Origin: Streptomyces roseirectus
GTDB lineage: Bacteria > Actinomycetota > Actinomycetes > Streptomycetales > Streptomycetaceae
Assembly: GCF_014489635.1 (NCBI RefSeq)
Contig: NZ_CP060828.1
Location: 5,912,001 to 5,976,000, forward strand
Length of the DNA: 64,000 bases
Direction of reading: 5' to 3'
Shown here: in pieces, positions 36,065 to 44,878 of the stretch
Position numbering within the stretch: position 1 is the first letter of the stretch
Layout: every line of letters starts with the position of its first letter
Position numbers and translations under genes: made by a program
Notes under the pieces: generated by a model
What the model saw: only the letters and a program-made list of their open reading frames with translations
Database searches by the model: none
Told to the model about the DNA's origin: nothing

Positions 36065-36640
36065 GTGCGCAAGGATTCCGTCGTGGCCAATGAACGTGGA
36101 TCGAGGGCCCGACATCGCATGTCCCAGCCCTCGGAGCCTGATGAGGAGCTGATGCGTGCCCTGTACCGGGAGCACGCCGGACCTCTCCTCGCATATGTCC
36201 TGCGCCTGGTCGCCGGAGACCGCCAACGCGCCGAGGACGTCGTACAAGAGACTCTTATCCGTGCCTGGAAGAACGCCGGACAGCTCAATCGAGCCACCGG
36301 ATCGGTACGCCCCTGGCTGGTGACGGTCGCCCGGCGCATCGTCATCGACGGACACCGCAGCCGGCAGGCCCGGCCGCAGGAGGTCGACCCGTCACCGCTG
36401 GAGGTCATCCCCGCGGAGGACGAGATCGACAAGGCGCTGTGGCTGATGACCCTGTCGGACGCGCTCGACGACCTGACCCCGGCCCACCGGGAGGTGCTCG
36501 TCGAGACGTACTTCAAGGGGCGTACCGTCAATGAGGCGGCGGAGACCTTGGGCATCCCCAGCGGCACCGTCCGCTCCAGGGTGTTCTACGCCCTGCGGTC
36601 GATGAAGCTGGCTCTGGAGGAGCGGGGGGTGACGGCGTGA
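36065..36640 (+). CDS. sigU: ECF sigma factor SigU-like
   Basis: 191 aa from GTG 36065 with GGAGG six bases upstream. Region 2 (LYREHAGPLLAYVLRLVAG, EDVVQETLIRAWKN) and region 4 (LTPAHREVLVETYF, ETLGIPSGTVRSRVF) are complete, with no sigma-1.1 or region 3, as in extracytoplasmic-function sigma factors. It overlaps its anti-sigma gene. In S. coelicolor SigU controls secreted-protein genes and blocks development when unchecked. Symbol by synteny and family; SigL/SigK-type names are possible. Confidence 0.85.
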   Translation: MRKDSVVANERGSRARHRMSQPSEPDEELMRALYREHAGPLLAYVLRLVAGDRQRAEDVVQETLIRAWKNAGQLNRATGSVRPWLVTVARRIVIDGHRSRQARPQEVDPSPLEVIPAEDEIDKALWLMTLSDALDDLTPAHREVLVETYFKGRTVNEAAETLGIPSGTVRSRVFYALRSMKLALEERGVTA

Positions 36641-37479
36641 TGAGTGTGTACGGGGGACAAGGCGGCGGATTCGGCATGGGTGGTCCGGGTATGTCTGGAC
36701 CCATGAGCCCCAGGCAGGGAACCCCCGCTCCCAACGAGCACGAGACCGTCGGCGCCTACGCGCTGGGCATCCTGGACGACGCCGAGGCGACCGCCTTCGA
36801 GGCCCACCTCGCCGGCTGCGAATGGTGCGCCCAGCAGCTCGACGAGCTGGCCGGCATGGAACCGATGCTCGCCGCCCTCGCGGACCTGCCGGGCACCGGC
36901 ACCCCCGCGATCGGCGAGTCCCTGTCCGCCAAGCCCAGCCCGCGCCTCGTCGAGAAGCTGGTCGACGAGGTCGCCGACCGCCGCGCGGCCAAGCGCCGCC
37001 GCTCGTTCTTCCTGGTCGCGGCCGCCGCCGCGCTCATCATCGGCGGCCCGCTCGGCGTGATGGCGGCGACGGGAGGGGACGACGGCGGCGCCAAGACCGG
37101 CGTCGTGGCCTCCGCGAACCCCGCGAAGGACGTCTTCGGCACGCTCTCCGACAAGAGGACCGCGACCGACGCGGGCACCAAGGTCACCGGCACCGTCGCC
37201 TACGCCAAGAAGGCGTGGGGCACCGAGGCCGTGATCGAGCTCAAGAACGTCACCGGCCCGGAGAAGTGCGTCCTGATCGCCGTCGGCAAGAACGGCGAAC
37301 GCGAGACCGTCTCCACCTGGGCTGTCCCGAACTGGGGCTACGGCATCCCGGACGCCCAGACCGAGCAGGCCCGCAACCCGCTGTACGTCATGGGCGGCAC
37401 GTCCATGACGCCCGACCAGATCGACCACTACGAGGTCGTCACCCTGGGCGGGAAGAAGCTGGTCCAGATCGACGCCTGA
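36637..37479 (+). CDS. rsuA: Membrane anti-sigma factor RsuA-like
   Basis: 280 aa from GTG 36637 overlapping the sigma stop (an ATG at 36640 is equally possible). After a Gly/Met-rich leader, NEHETVGAYALGILDDAEA leads to the ZAS zinc motif HLAGCEWC (His57, Cys61, Cys64). One membrane helix (about 127-147) follows, then an extracellular domain of the anti-sigma K type (EAVIELKNV, VPNWGYGIPD). It holds SigU at the membrane until an outside signal triggers release, probably by proteolysis. Confidence 0.88.
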   Translation: MMSVYGGQGGGFGMGGPGMSGPMSPRQGTPAPNEHETVGAYALGILDDAEATAFEAHLAGCEWCAQQLDELAGMEPMLAALADLPGTGTPAIGESLSAKPSPRLVEKLVDEVADRRAAKRRRSFFLVAAAAALIIGGPLGVMAATGGDDGGAKTGVVASANPAKDVFGTLSDKRTATDAGTKVTGTVAYAKKAWGTEAVIELKNVTGPEKCVLIAVGKNGERETVSTWAVPNWGYGIPDAQTEQARNPLYVMGGTSMTPDQIDHYEVVTLGGKKLVQIDA

Positions 37480-37553
37480 GCGCGCGTGACTTCCACGCAC
37501 CGGCCCCCTTCGCGTACGGTTGACGGCTGCCCAGCACGTCAGAAGGGGGCCCG

Positions 37554-39926
37554 GTGGCCGCTCAGGCTCAACAGGAGACCGCGCTCAGATCAGCGTCCGC
37601 GACGGCCCTGGACTCGGTCCAGGACTCCGTACGCGACCGCGAGATCAGCGTCGAACAGGAACACCTCGACCGGGTCTACCGGCGTCTCGAGGAGAAGATC
37701 CACGAGGCCGAGTTCCTGCTCCACGACGCGTCCCAGCGCGGTCAGGTCGGCACGCCGGGCGCACTCGCCGAGCGTGACGCCCAGGTCTTCCGGGCCGGGA
37801 TCCACCTCAACCGGCTCAACAACGAGTTCGAGGACTTCCTCTTCGGCCGGATCGACCTGCTCCTCGGCAAGGACGGCAAGAAGGGCCCCGACGGCGCCTA
37901 CACGGCCGTCGAACCCGCCGAGGGCGTGATCCGGGACGACAACACCGCCGACATCGCCGAGACGCTGCACATCGGCCGCATCGGCGTCCTCGACGAGGAG
38001 TACGCGCCCCTCGTCATCGACTGGCGCGCGCCCGCCGCCGCGCCGTTCTACCGCTCCACCCCGGTCGACCCCGGCCGCGTCGTCCGCCGCCGCGTCATCC
38101 GCTCCAAGGGCCGCCGCGTCCTCGGCGTCGAGGACGACCTGATGCGCCCCGAGCTGACGGCGTTCCTGGACGGCGCCAAGCTGCCCGCGATCGGCGACGG
38201 CGCCCTCATGGCCGCCCTCGGCCAGGCCCGCACCCACACGATGCGCGACATCGTCTCCTCCATCCAGGCCGAACAGGACCTGGTGATCCGCGCGCCCGCC
38301 GCGTCCGTGGCGTACGTGGAGGGCGGCCCCGGTACCGGCAAGACGGCCGTGGCCCTGCACCGCGCGGCCTACCTCCTCTACCAGGACAGACGCAGATACG
38401 CGGGCGGCATCCTCATCGTCTCCCCGACCCCCCTCCTGGTCGCCTACACCGAGGGCGTCCTGCCCTCCCTGGGCGAGGAGGGCCAGGTCGCGATCCGCGC
38501 GATCGGCTCCCTCGTGGACGGCGCGGAGGCCACCCTCCACGACTCCCCGGCCGTCGCCCGCGCCAAGGGCTCGTACCGCATGCTGAAGGTCCTGCGGAAG
38601 GCGGCGCGGGGGGCGCTGGAGGTGACCCCCGGGGGTACTACGGGTACTACGGGTACTACGGGTACTACGGAGTCCTCAGGTACCCCCACCCGCCTGCGCG
38701 TCGTCGCCTTCAACCGCCGCCTGGAGCTGGAGGCCGACACCCTGGACCACGTGCGCCGCACGGCGCTCAGCGGCACAGCCCCGGTGAACCTCCTGCGCCC
38801 GCGCGCGCGAAAGCTGCTCCTTGACGCCCTCTGGGAGCGCTCGGGAGCCGCGTCCCGGCACACCGACCCCGAACTCGCCGCCGAGCTGCGCCTCTCCTTC
38901 GACGAGGACGTCTCGACGGAGGACTCGTTCATCGAGTTCCTGGACGCCTGGTGGCCCGAGCTGACCCCCAAGGGTGTCCTCGCGGCGATGGCGGACGAGC
39001 GCCGGCTCGGCCGCTGGGCGCGCCGGATCCTGAACCCGGGCGAGGTCCGCAGGGTCGCGCGCTCGCTGAAGCGCGACGGCTACTCGGTGCACGACATCGC
39101 GATGCTGGACGAGCTCCAGGCGATCCTCGGCACCCCGGCCCGCCCGAAGAAGAAGCGCGAACTCGACCCCCTGGACCAGCTCACCGGCCTCGACGAGCTG
39201 ATGCCCGTGCGCGAGGAGACGCAGCGGGAGCGCGCCGAGCGGCTGGCGCAGGAGCGCGTGGAGTACGCGCACGTCATCGTGGACGAGGCGCAGGACCTCA
39301 CGCCGATGCAGTGGCGGATGGTCGGCCGGCGCGGCAGGCACGCCACGTGGACGGTCGTCGGGGACCCGGCGCAGTCGTCCTGGTCCGACCCGGACGAGGC
39401 CGCCGAGGCCCGCGACGAGGCGCTGGGCAGCCGTCCGCGCCGTCGCTTCTCCCTCACGGTCAACTACCGCAACCCCGCCGAGATCGCCGAGCTGGCGGCG
39501 AAGGTGCTGGCCCTGGCGATGCCCGGCGCCGAGTCCCCGAGGGCGGTGCGCTCGACCGGGATCGTCCCGCGCTTCACGGCCGTCCGGCAGAGCCTCGCCG
39601 AGACCGTCCGCGCGGAGACCGCCCGGCTCCTCGGCCAGGTGGACGGCACCGTCGGCGTCGTCGTCGCCATGAACCGCCGCGAGGAGGCCCGCCGCTGGCT
39701 GGACGGCCTCGGCGACCGTGCGGTGGCCCTGGGCAGCCTGGAGGCGAAGGGCCTGGAGTACGACGCGACGGTCGTCGTCTCCCCGGCGGAGATCGCGGAC
39801 GAGTCCCCGGCGGGCCTGCGTGTCCTGTACGTGGCCCTGACCCGGGCGACGCAGCAGCTCACGGTGGTCTCCGGAGAGCGCGACGAACCGGACGAGGCGG
39901 GGGTACCGGACCTGCTGCGGGAGTAG
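37554..39926 (+). CDS. helD: HelD-like ATPase that recycles RNA polymerase
   Basis: 790 aa from GTG 37554. UvrD/Rep-like superfamily I: Walker A GGPGTGKT (about 256-263), Walker B VIVDEAQDLTP, motif III VGDPAQSSW, NYRNPAEI, and LYVALTRATQQL near the end. The N-terminal coiled-coil (about 25-95) is the HelD arm that enters the polymerase channel, separating it from DNA-repair helicases. Residues GTTGTTGTTGTTESSG come from a 9-bp tandem repeat (38633-38670) in the loop before the helical insert. Actinobacterial HelD proteins free stalled polymerase and can affect rifampicin tolerance. Confidence 0.88.
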   Translation: MAAQAQQETALRSASATALDSVQDSVRDREISVEQEHLDRVYRRLEEKIHEAEFLLHDASQRGQVGTPGALAERDAQVFRAGIHLNRLNNEFEDFLFGRIDLLLGKDGKKGPDGAYTAVEPAEGVIRDDNTADIAETLHIGRIGVLDEEYAPLVIDWRAPAAAPFYRSTPVDPGRVVRRRVIRSKGRRVLGVEDDLMRPELTAFLDGAKLPAIGDGALMAALGQARTHTMRDIVSSIQAEQDLVIRAPAASVAYVEGGPGTGKTAVALHRAAYLLYQDRRRYAGGILIVSPTPLLVAYTEGVLPSLGEEGQVAIRAIGSLVDGAEATLHDSPAVARAKGSYRMLKVLRKAARGALEVTPGGTTGTTGTTGTTESSGTPTRLRVVAFNRRLELEADTLDHVRRTALSGTAPVNLLRPRARKLLLDALWERSGAASRHTDPELAAELRLSFDEDVSTEDSFIEFLDAWWPELTPKGVLAAMADERRLGRWARRILNPGEVRRVARSLKRDGYSVHDIAMLDELQAILGTPARPKKKRELDPLDQLTGLDELMPVREETQRERAERLAQERVEYAHVIVDEAQDLTPMQWRMVGRRGRHATWTVVGDPAQSSWSDPDEAAEARDEALGSRPRRRFSLTVNYRNPAEIAELAAKVLALAMPGAESPRAVRSTGIVPRFTAVRQSLAETVRAETARLLGQVDGTVGVVVAMNRREEARRWLDGLGDRAVALGSLEAKGLEYDATVVVSPAEIADESPAGLRVLYVALTRATQQLTVVSGERDEPDEAGVPDLLRE
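38633..38670 (+). repeat. 9-bp tandem repeat in helD
   Basis: GGGTACTAC four times in a row plus GG, in frame, giving Gly-Thr-Thr repeats. The same motif recurs at several other places in the window. Confidence 0.9.
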
Positions 39927-39984
39927 TTTTCCGGTGAACTCCCGGGACGGGAATGGTTCGCGGGCGTCGGTTTGTTAGCCTTGC

Positions 39985-40122
39985 TGTGACACCGGCTCGA
40001 TCCAAGCCCCCGGGCCCAACCTTAGTCGCTTCGAGCGACCACTTGCCGCGAGGCGAGCATGGCGGGCCGGTGTCACAGGCTTGACGAAGAGGCCCACGTC
40101 CGATGTGACGTGGGCCTCTTTC
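39985..40122 (+). ncRNA. Candidate structured small RNA upstream of malic enzyme
   Basis: A TAGCCT -10 box (39976-39981) would start transcription near 39986. A perfect 13-bp closing stem CTGTGACACCGGC (39984-39996) pairs with 40066-40078. Inside lie GTCGCT-TCG-AGCGAC and a C-rich loop. A separate perfect 14-bp terminator hairpin (40087-40120) ends it. It has its own promoter-like and terminator-like signals, so it is more likely a free sRNA of about 135 nt than a leader. I recall an S. coelicolor sRNA at the equivalent site but could not verify it. Confidence 0.7.
40087..40122 (+). terminator. Terminator of the candidate sRNA
   Basis: AAGAGGCCCACGTC / GACGTGGGCCTCTT perfect 14-bp stem with a 6-base loop, then TCC. 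Confidence 0.9.
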
Positions 40123-40243
40123 CGTCGTGAACACAAGGACCGCAATCCAGGCCCGGCTAACGCCTACCCGACGGTAGGTGCGACGATCGGACAGCAAGAT
40201 TCAGCCTCACGGCGAAGCCTTACGGTGAAAGAGGAAGTCGGCC

Positions 40244-41662
40244 ATGGCAACGGCGCCCAGCGTCTCCTACTCGATGACGATCCGGCTGGAGGTGCCCGCC
40301 AGCGGAACCGCGGTCTCGGCCCTCACCACCGCCGTGGAGTCCTCCGGAGGCTCGGTGACCGGCCTCGACGTGACCGCGTCGGGCCACGAGAAGCTGCGCA
40401 TCGACGTCACCATCGCGGCCACCTCGACGTCCCACGCGGACGAGATCGTCGAGAAGCTGCGCGGCATCGAGGGCGTCACGCTCGGCAAGGTCTCCGACCG
40501 TACGTTCCTGATGCACCTCGGCGGCAAGATCGAGATGGCGTCCAAGCACCCCATCCGCAACCGTGACGACCTCTCCATGATCTACACGCCGGGCGTCGCC
40601 CGCGTCTGCATGGCGATCGCCGAGAACCCCGAGGACGCCCGCCGCCTCACCATCAAGCGCAACTCCGTCGCGGTCGTCACGGACGGCTCCGCGGTCCTCG
40701 GCCTCGGCAACATCGGCCCCAAGGCCGCGCTGCCGGTCATGGAGGGCAAGGCGGCCCTCTTCAAGCGGTTCGCCGGCATCGACGCCTGGCCGCTGTGCCT
40801 CGACACCCAGGACACCGACGCGATCGTCGAGATCGTCAAGGCCATCGCCCCGGGCTTCGCCGGCATCAACCTGGAGGACATCTCCGCGCCGCGCTGCTTC
40901 GAGATCGAGGCCCGCCTGCGCGAGGCCCTGGACATCCCCGTCTTCCACGACGACCAGCACGGCACCGCCATCGTCGTCCTCGCCGCGCTCACCAACGCGC
41001 TGCGGGTCGTCGGCAAGGACGTCTCCGATGTGAGGGTCGTCATGTCCGGCGCGGGCGCGGCCGGTACCGCGATCCTCAAGCTGCTCCTCGCGGCGGGCGT
41101 CAAGCACGCCGTCGTCGCCGACATCCACGGCGTCGTCCACGCGGCCCGCGCCGACCTCGTCGACGCGCCCGCGGACTCGCCGCTGCGCTGGATCGCCGAC
41201 AACACCAACCACGAGGGCCTGACCGGCACCCTCAAGGAGGCCGTGCGCGGCGCGGACGTGTTCATCGGCGTCTCCGCCCCGAACGTCCTCGACGGGGACG
41301 ACGTCGCCGCCATGGCCGAGGGCGCGATCGTCTTCGCGCTCGCGAACCCCGACCCCGAGGTCGACCCGGGCGTGGCCCGGCAGACCGCCGCCGTCGTCGC
41401 CACCGGGCGCTCCGACTTCCCCAACCAGATCAACAACGTGCTGGTCTTCCCGGGTGTCTTCCGCGGTCTCCTCGACGCGCAGTCCCGGACGGTCAACACC
41501 GAGATGATGCTTGCGGCCGCGAAGGCGCTGGCGGACGTGGTGACCGAGGGCGAGCTGAACCCGAACTACATCATCCCCAGCGTCTTCAACGACAAGGTCG
41601 CCGGCGCGGTGGCCGGGGCGGTGCGGGAGGCGGCGAAGGCGGCCGGCGCGTCGGCGTCGTAA
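40244..41662 (+). CDS. maeA: NAD(P)-dependent malic enzyme with N-terminal ACT domain
   Basis: 472 aa. Converts malate to pyruvate and CO2. An ACT-type regulatory domain (about 1-90, SYSMTIRLEVPASGTAVSAL) precedes the catalytic part with IYTPGVARV, TDGSAVLGLGNIGPKAALPVMEGK, FHDDQHGTA and the Rossmann motif GAGAAGTA. The short, two-domain layout is the bacterial NAD-ME type, although cofactor choice is not certain from sequence. The ACT domain implies allosteric control. A terminator at 41674-41707 follows. Confidence 0.9.
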   Translation: MATAPSVSYSMTIRLEVPASGTAVSALTTAVESSGGSVTGLDVTASGHEKLRIDVTIAATSTSHADEIVEKLRGIEGVTLGKVSDRTFLMHLGGKIEMASKHPIRNRDDLSMIYTPGVARVCMAIAENPEDARRLTIKRNSVAVVTDGSAVLGLGNIGPKAALPVMEGKAALFKRFAGIDAWPLCLDTQDTDAIVEIVKAIAPGFAGINLEDISAPRCFEIEARLREALDIPVFHDDQHGTAIVVLAALTNALRVVGKDVSDVRVVMSGAGAAGTAILKLLLAAGVKHAVVADIHGVVHAARADLVDAPADSPLRWIADNTNHEGLTGTLKEAVRGADVFIGVSAPNVLDGDDVAAMAEGAIVFALANPDPEVDPGVARQTAAVVATGRSDFPNQINNVLVFPGVFRGLLDAQSRTVNTEMMLAAAKALADVVTEGELNPNYIIPSVFNDKVAGAVAGAVREAAKAAGASAS

Positions 41663-41673
41663 CCTTATCGATG

Positions 41674-41707
41674 CCCCAAAGCGGTCGCCTTCGTGACCGC
41701 CTTGGGG
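41674..41707 (+). terminator. Terminator of malic enzyme gene
   Basis: CCCCAA(A)GCGGTC / GACCGC(C)TTGGGG stem with one internal mismatch. Confidence 0.8.
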
Positions 41708-41712
41708 TCGCG

Positions 41713-41971
41713 TCTGTGAGACTTCCCACGCTTGGTGACCGGCGCGTCGCGGAACCGGGCTGGTCGGCGGTGACTCTAGGGTTGCGGCCGAACAGGCGCC
41801 TTTCGTGTGCCTCCCCCGGGGGTTCTCACGACCCCTACGGGTGCCGGATTGGCTTTCGCGCCGCAGGTAGGGGCAGGATGCGACCCTGGGCGCGAGCGTA
41901 TCGGCTTCGCTGTGCCCGAGGCTTTGCCGCAGGGCACGCCCCAACAGCAAGAAGAACACGGGAGTAACAAC
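41713..41971 (+). promoter_or_regulatory. hupA upstream region / leader
   Basis: No gene is seen. GTGACTCTAGGGT at about 41770 contains a plausible -10, which would leave a leader of roughly 190 nt with several GC hairpins. GGGAGTAACAAC supplies the ribosome site before ATG 41972. Confidence 0.4.
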
Positions 41972-42253
41972 ATGAACCGCAGTGAGCTGGTGGCCGCGCT
42001 GGCCGACCGCGCCGAGGTGACCCGCAAGGACGCCGACGCCGTGCTGGCCGCGTTCGCCGAGGTCGTCGGCGACATCGTCGCCAAGGGCGACGAGAAGGTC
42101 ACCATCCCCGGCTTCCTGACCTTCGAGCGCACCCACCGTGCCGCTCGCACCGCGCGCAACCCGCAGACCGGCGACCCCATCCAGATCCCGGCGGGCTACT
42201 CCGTCAAGGTCTCCGCGGGCAGCAAGCTGAAGGAAGCCGCGAAGGGCAAGTAA
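41972..42253 (+). CDS. hupA: Nucleoid protein HU
   Basis: 93 aa. MNRSELVAALADRAEVTRKD begins the dimerisation helices, and GFLTFERTHRAARTARNPQTG is the DNA-binding arm with its bending Pro region following (GDPIQIPAG). Canonical short HU, not the Lys-rich tailed HupS form of Streptomyces. It lies convergent to murA, as in S. coelicolor. Confidence 0.96.
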   Translation: MNRSELVAALADRAEVTRKDADAVLAAFAEVVGDIVAKGDEKVTIPGFLTFERTHRAARTARNPQTGDPIQIPAGYSVKVSAGSKLKEAAKGK

Positions 42254-42283
42254 GGCTCAGCGGCTTCGCCTCGCTGAAACAAA

Positions 42284-42321
42284 CGATGGGCGGCCCTCCT
42301 GAAAAGGAGGGCCGCCCATCG
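42284..42321. terminator. Bidirectional terminator hupA/murA
   Basis: Perfect 17-bp stem CGATGGGCGGCCCTCCT / AGGAGGGCCGCCCATCG with a GAAA tetraloop between convergent genes. Confidence 0.95.
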
Positions 42322-42344
42322 TCGTATCTGTGTCAGAAAGCCTT

Positions 42345-43691
42345 TCAGCCGAGCGTCTTGCCCGGGAGTTCGACCTTCGCGCCGAGTTCCACCAGCTTCT
42401 CCATGAAGTTCTCGTAGCCCCGGTTGATCAGGTCGATGCCGTGGACCCGGGACGTGCCCTCCGCGGCCAGTGCCGCGATCAGGTACGAGAAGCCGCCCCG
42501 GAGGTCCGGGATGACCAGGTCGGCGCCCTGGAGCTTCGTCGGGCCCGAGACGACCGCCGAGTGCAGGAAGTTGCGCTGGCCGAAGCGGCAGTCGGAGCCG
42601 CCGAGGCATTCGCGGTAGAGCTGGATGTGGGCGCCCATCTGGTTCAGGGCGGAGGTGAAGCCGAGCCGGGACTCGTAGACCGTCTCGTGGATGATCGAGA
42701 GGCCGGTGGCCTGCGTGAGGGCGACGACCAGGGGCTGCTGCCAGTCGGTCTGGAAACCGGGGTGGACGTCCGTCTCCAGGGCGATCGACTTGAGCTGGCC
42801 GCCGGGGTGCCAGAAGCGGATGCCCTCGTCGTCGATCTGGAAGGCCCCGCCGACCTTCCGGTAGGTGTTCAGGAACGTCATCATCGAGCGCTGCTGGGCG
42901 CCGCGGACGTAGATGTTCCCGTTGGTCGCGAGCGCCGCGGAAGCCCAGGAGGCGGCCTCCAGACGGTCCGCGAGGGCCGCGTGGGTGTAGCCGCCGAGCT
43001 TGTCGACACCGGTGATGCGGATCGTGCGGTCGGTGTCCATGGCGATGATCGCGCCCATCTTCTGCAGGACGCAGATGAGGTCTTCGATCTCCGGCTCGAC
43101 CGCCGCGTTGGACAGCTCGGTGACGCCCTCGGCGAGCACCGCCGTCAGCAGCACCTGCTCGGTCGCGCCGACCGACGGGTACGGCAGCCGGATCTTCGTG
43201 CCGCGCAGCCGCTGCGGCGCCTCCAGGTACTGGCCGTCCGCCCGCTTCTCGATCGTCGCGCCGAACTGGCGCAGCACGTCGAAGTGGAAGTCGATCGGCC
43301 GACCGCCGATGTCGCAGCCGCCGAGCCCGGGTATGAAGGCGTGCCCGAGCCGGTGCAGCAGCGGGCCGCAGAACAGGATCGGGATGCGGCTGGAGCCCGC
43401 GTGCGCGTCGATGTCGGCGACGTTCGCGCTCTCCACGTACGTCGGGTCCATCACCAGCTCGCCCGGCTCCTCTCCCGGACGGACCGTCACCCCGTGCAGT
43501 TGCAGCAGTCCGCGTACGACGCGCACGTCACGGATGTCCGGAACGTTGCGCAGCCGACTCGGCTCGCTGCCCAGCAGGGCGGCCACCATGGCCTTCGGCA
43601 CGAGGTTCTTCGCGCCGCGGACCCGGATCTCGCCCTCCAGCGGGGTTCCGCCGTGGACAACCAGTACGTCGTCAGAGCCGTTGACGGTCAT
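42345..43691 (-). CDS. murA: UDP-N-acetylglucosamine 1-carboxyvinyltransferase
   Basis: 448 aa from ATG 43691 (MTVNGSDDVLVVHGGTPL). First committed step of peptidoglycan synthesis: transfers enolpyruvate from PEP to UDP-GlcNAc in the cytoplasm. The catalytic loop GGCDIGGRPID has Cys126 where fosfomycin binds, so target-based resistance as in mycobacteria (Asp) is not expected. GAKNLVPKAMVAALL near the N-terminus is the usual substrate-binding segment. Confidence 0.95.
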   Translation of the reverse strand: MTVNGSDDVLVVHGGTPLEGEIRVRGAKNLVPKAMVAALLGSEPSRLRNVPDIRDVRVVRGLLQLHGVTVRPGEEPGELVMDPTYVESANVADIDAHAGSSRIPILFCGPLLHRLGHAFIPGLGGCDIGGRPIDFHFDVLRQFGATIEKRADGQYLEAPQRLRGTKIRLPYPSVGATEQVLLTAVLAEGVTELSNAAVEPEIEDLICVLQKMGAIIAMDTDRTIRITGVDKLGGYTHAALADRLEAASWASAALATNGNIYVRGAQQRSMMTFLNTYRKVGGAFQIDDEGIRFWHPGGQLKSIALETDVHPGFQTDWQQPLVVALTQATGLSIIHETVYESRLGFTSALNQMGAHIQLYRECLGGSDCRFGQRNFLHSAVVSGPTKLQGADLVIPDLRGGFSYLIAALAAEGTSRVHGIDLINRGYENFMEKLVELGAKVELPGKTLG

Positions 43692-43907
43692 GAATCTCGC
43701 GTTCCGTGGGGTGGGGCAGGGCCAGAAGGGACAGGGTAATCGCCGTTCACCCCCCGCCCGTAAGCCCAGGACGTCCACAGGACCGTCATGGCTGTGTCAC
43801 AACACGATCGGTGTGGTGCCGGGTACGTGCGGTCACTGACGCTCCACGCGCGCGTAGAGGGTCGTCACCTGCCCGGAGCTGCCCGAACTTCTCTGCGCGC
43901 ATTGCCT

Positions 43908-43921
43908 CCCCACACGTGGGG
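43908..43921. promoter_or_regulatory. Palindrome upstream of yqgE
   Basis: CCCCAC-AC-GTGGGG, arms perfect, 23 bp before the ATG. Possible operator; no regulator is assigned. Confidence 0.35.
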
Positions 43922-43943
43922 AAGATGCGGGATCATGTCTGGC

Positions 43944-44516
43944 ATGACCGAGGTGTCCTCGCTCACAGGGCGGCTGCTCGTGGCAACGCCCGCCCTGGCG
44001 GACCCGAACTTCGACCGCGCGGTGGTGCTCCTTCTCGACCACGACGAGGAGGGCTCGCTCGGTGTCGTCCTCAACCGCCCGACGCCCGTGGGGGTGGGCG
44101 ACATCCTGGAGGGCTGGGCCGACCTCGCCGGGGAGCCCGGTGTCGTCTTCCAGGGCGGCCCCGTCTCCCTCGACTCCGCGCTCGGCGTCGCGGTGATCCC
44201 CGGCGGCGGCTCGGCGGAACGCGCGCCGCTCGGCTGGCGGCGCGTGCACGGCGCGATCGGCCTCGTCGACCTGGAGGCCCCGCCCGAACTCCTCGCCCAG
44301 GCGCTGGGCTCCCTGCGCATCTTCGCCGGGTACTCCGGCTGGGGCCCGGGACAGCTGGAGGACGAGCTGGGGGACGGCGCCTGGTACGTCGTCGAGTCGG
44401 AGCCCGGCGACGTCTCCTCGCCGGCGCCCGAAAGACTCTGGCGCGAGGTGCTGCGGCGCCAGCGCAGCCAGCTCGCGATGGTGGCCACGTACCCGGACGA
44501 CCCTTCGCTCAACTGA
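43944..44516 (+). CDS. yqgE: YqgE/AlgH family protein (UPF0301)
   Basis: 190 aa from ATG 43944 (MTEVSSLTGRLLVATPAL); an ATG three codons earlier is possible. Conserved blocks LVATPAL, HDEEGSLGVVLNRPT, FQGGPV and IFAGYSGWGPGQLE define the family. Biochemical role is unsettled; the family is widespread and cytoplasmic. Next gene DUF3039 follows after 28 bp. Confidence 0.9.
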   Translation: MTEVSSLTGRLLVATPALADPNFDRAVVLLLDHDEEGSLGVVLNRPTPVGVGDILEGWADLAGEPGVVFQGGPVSLDSALGVAVIPGGGSAERAPLGWRRVHGAIGLVDLEAPPELLAQALGSLRIFAGYSGWGPGQLEDELGDGAWYVVESEPGDVSSPAPERLWREVLRRQRSQLAMVATYPDDPSLN

Positions 44517-44544
44517 GGGGTGTGAGCTTCAGTACCCTGGGCGC

Positions 44545-44829
44545 ATGAGCACTCTTCCCGAGCCCGAGCGCGGAACAGGTACGGGAACCCTCGTCGAGCC
44601 GACGCCGCAGGTGTCGCACGGCGACGGTGACCACGAGCGGTTCGCGCACTACGTCCAGAAGGACAAGATCATGGCGAGCGCCCTCGACGGGACCCCCGTC
44701 GTCGCGCTCTGCGGCAAGGTGTGGGTGCCCGGCCGCGACCCCAAGAAGTACCCGGTCTGTCCCATGTGCAAGGAGATCTACGAGTCCATGGGCTCCGGGG
44801 ACGACAAGGACGGGGACGGCGGCAAGTAA
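44545..44829 (+). CDS. DUF3039 family protein
   Basis: 94 aa. A likely zinc site is formed by ALCGK and CPMCKEIY. Acidic low-complexity tail GDDKDGDGG. Actinobacteria-restricted family of unknown function. TACCCT (44533-44538) lies six bases before ATG, so the message is probably leaderless. A strong terminator follows. Confidence 0.88.
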   Translation: MSTLPEPERGTGTGTLVEPTPQVSHGDGDHERFAHYVQKDKIMASALDGTPVVALCGKVWVPGRDPKKYPVCPMCKEIYESMGSGDDKDGDGGK

Positions 44830-44844
44830 CGCTTCTTCGTGGAC

Positions 44845-44878
44845 GCCTCCGGCACGCGCGCGGGTGCGTGCCGGAGGC
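44845..44878 (+). terminator. Terminator of DUF3039 gene
   Basis: Perfect 13-bp stem GCCTCCGGCACGC / GCGTGCCGGAGGC with an 8-base loop, TT tail. Confidence 0.9.

Noticed and set aside
37554..39926. UvrD/PcrA DNA-repair helicase assignment
   Set aside because: The N-terminal coiled coil and split helicase layout fit HelD-type RNA polymerase motors better.
42345..43691. Possible fosfomycin-resistant MurA
   Set aside because: The catalytic Cys is present in GGCDIGG, unlike the Asp found in intrinsically resistant mycobacteria.
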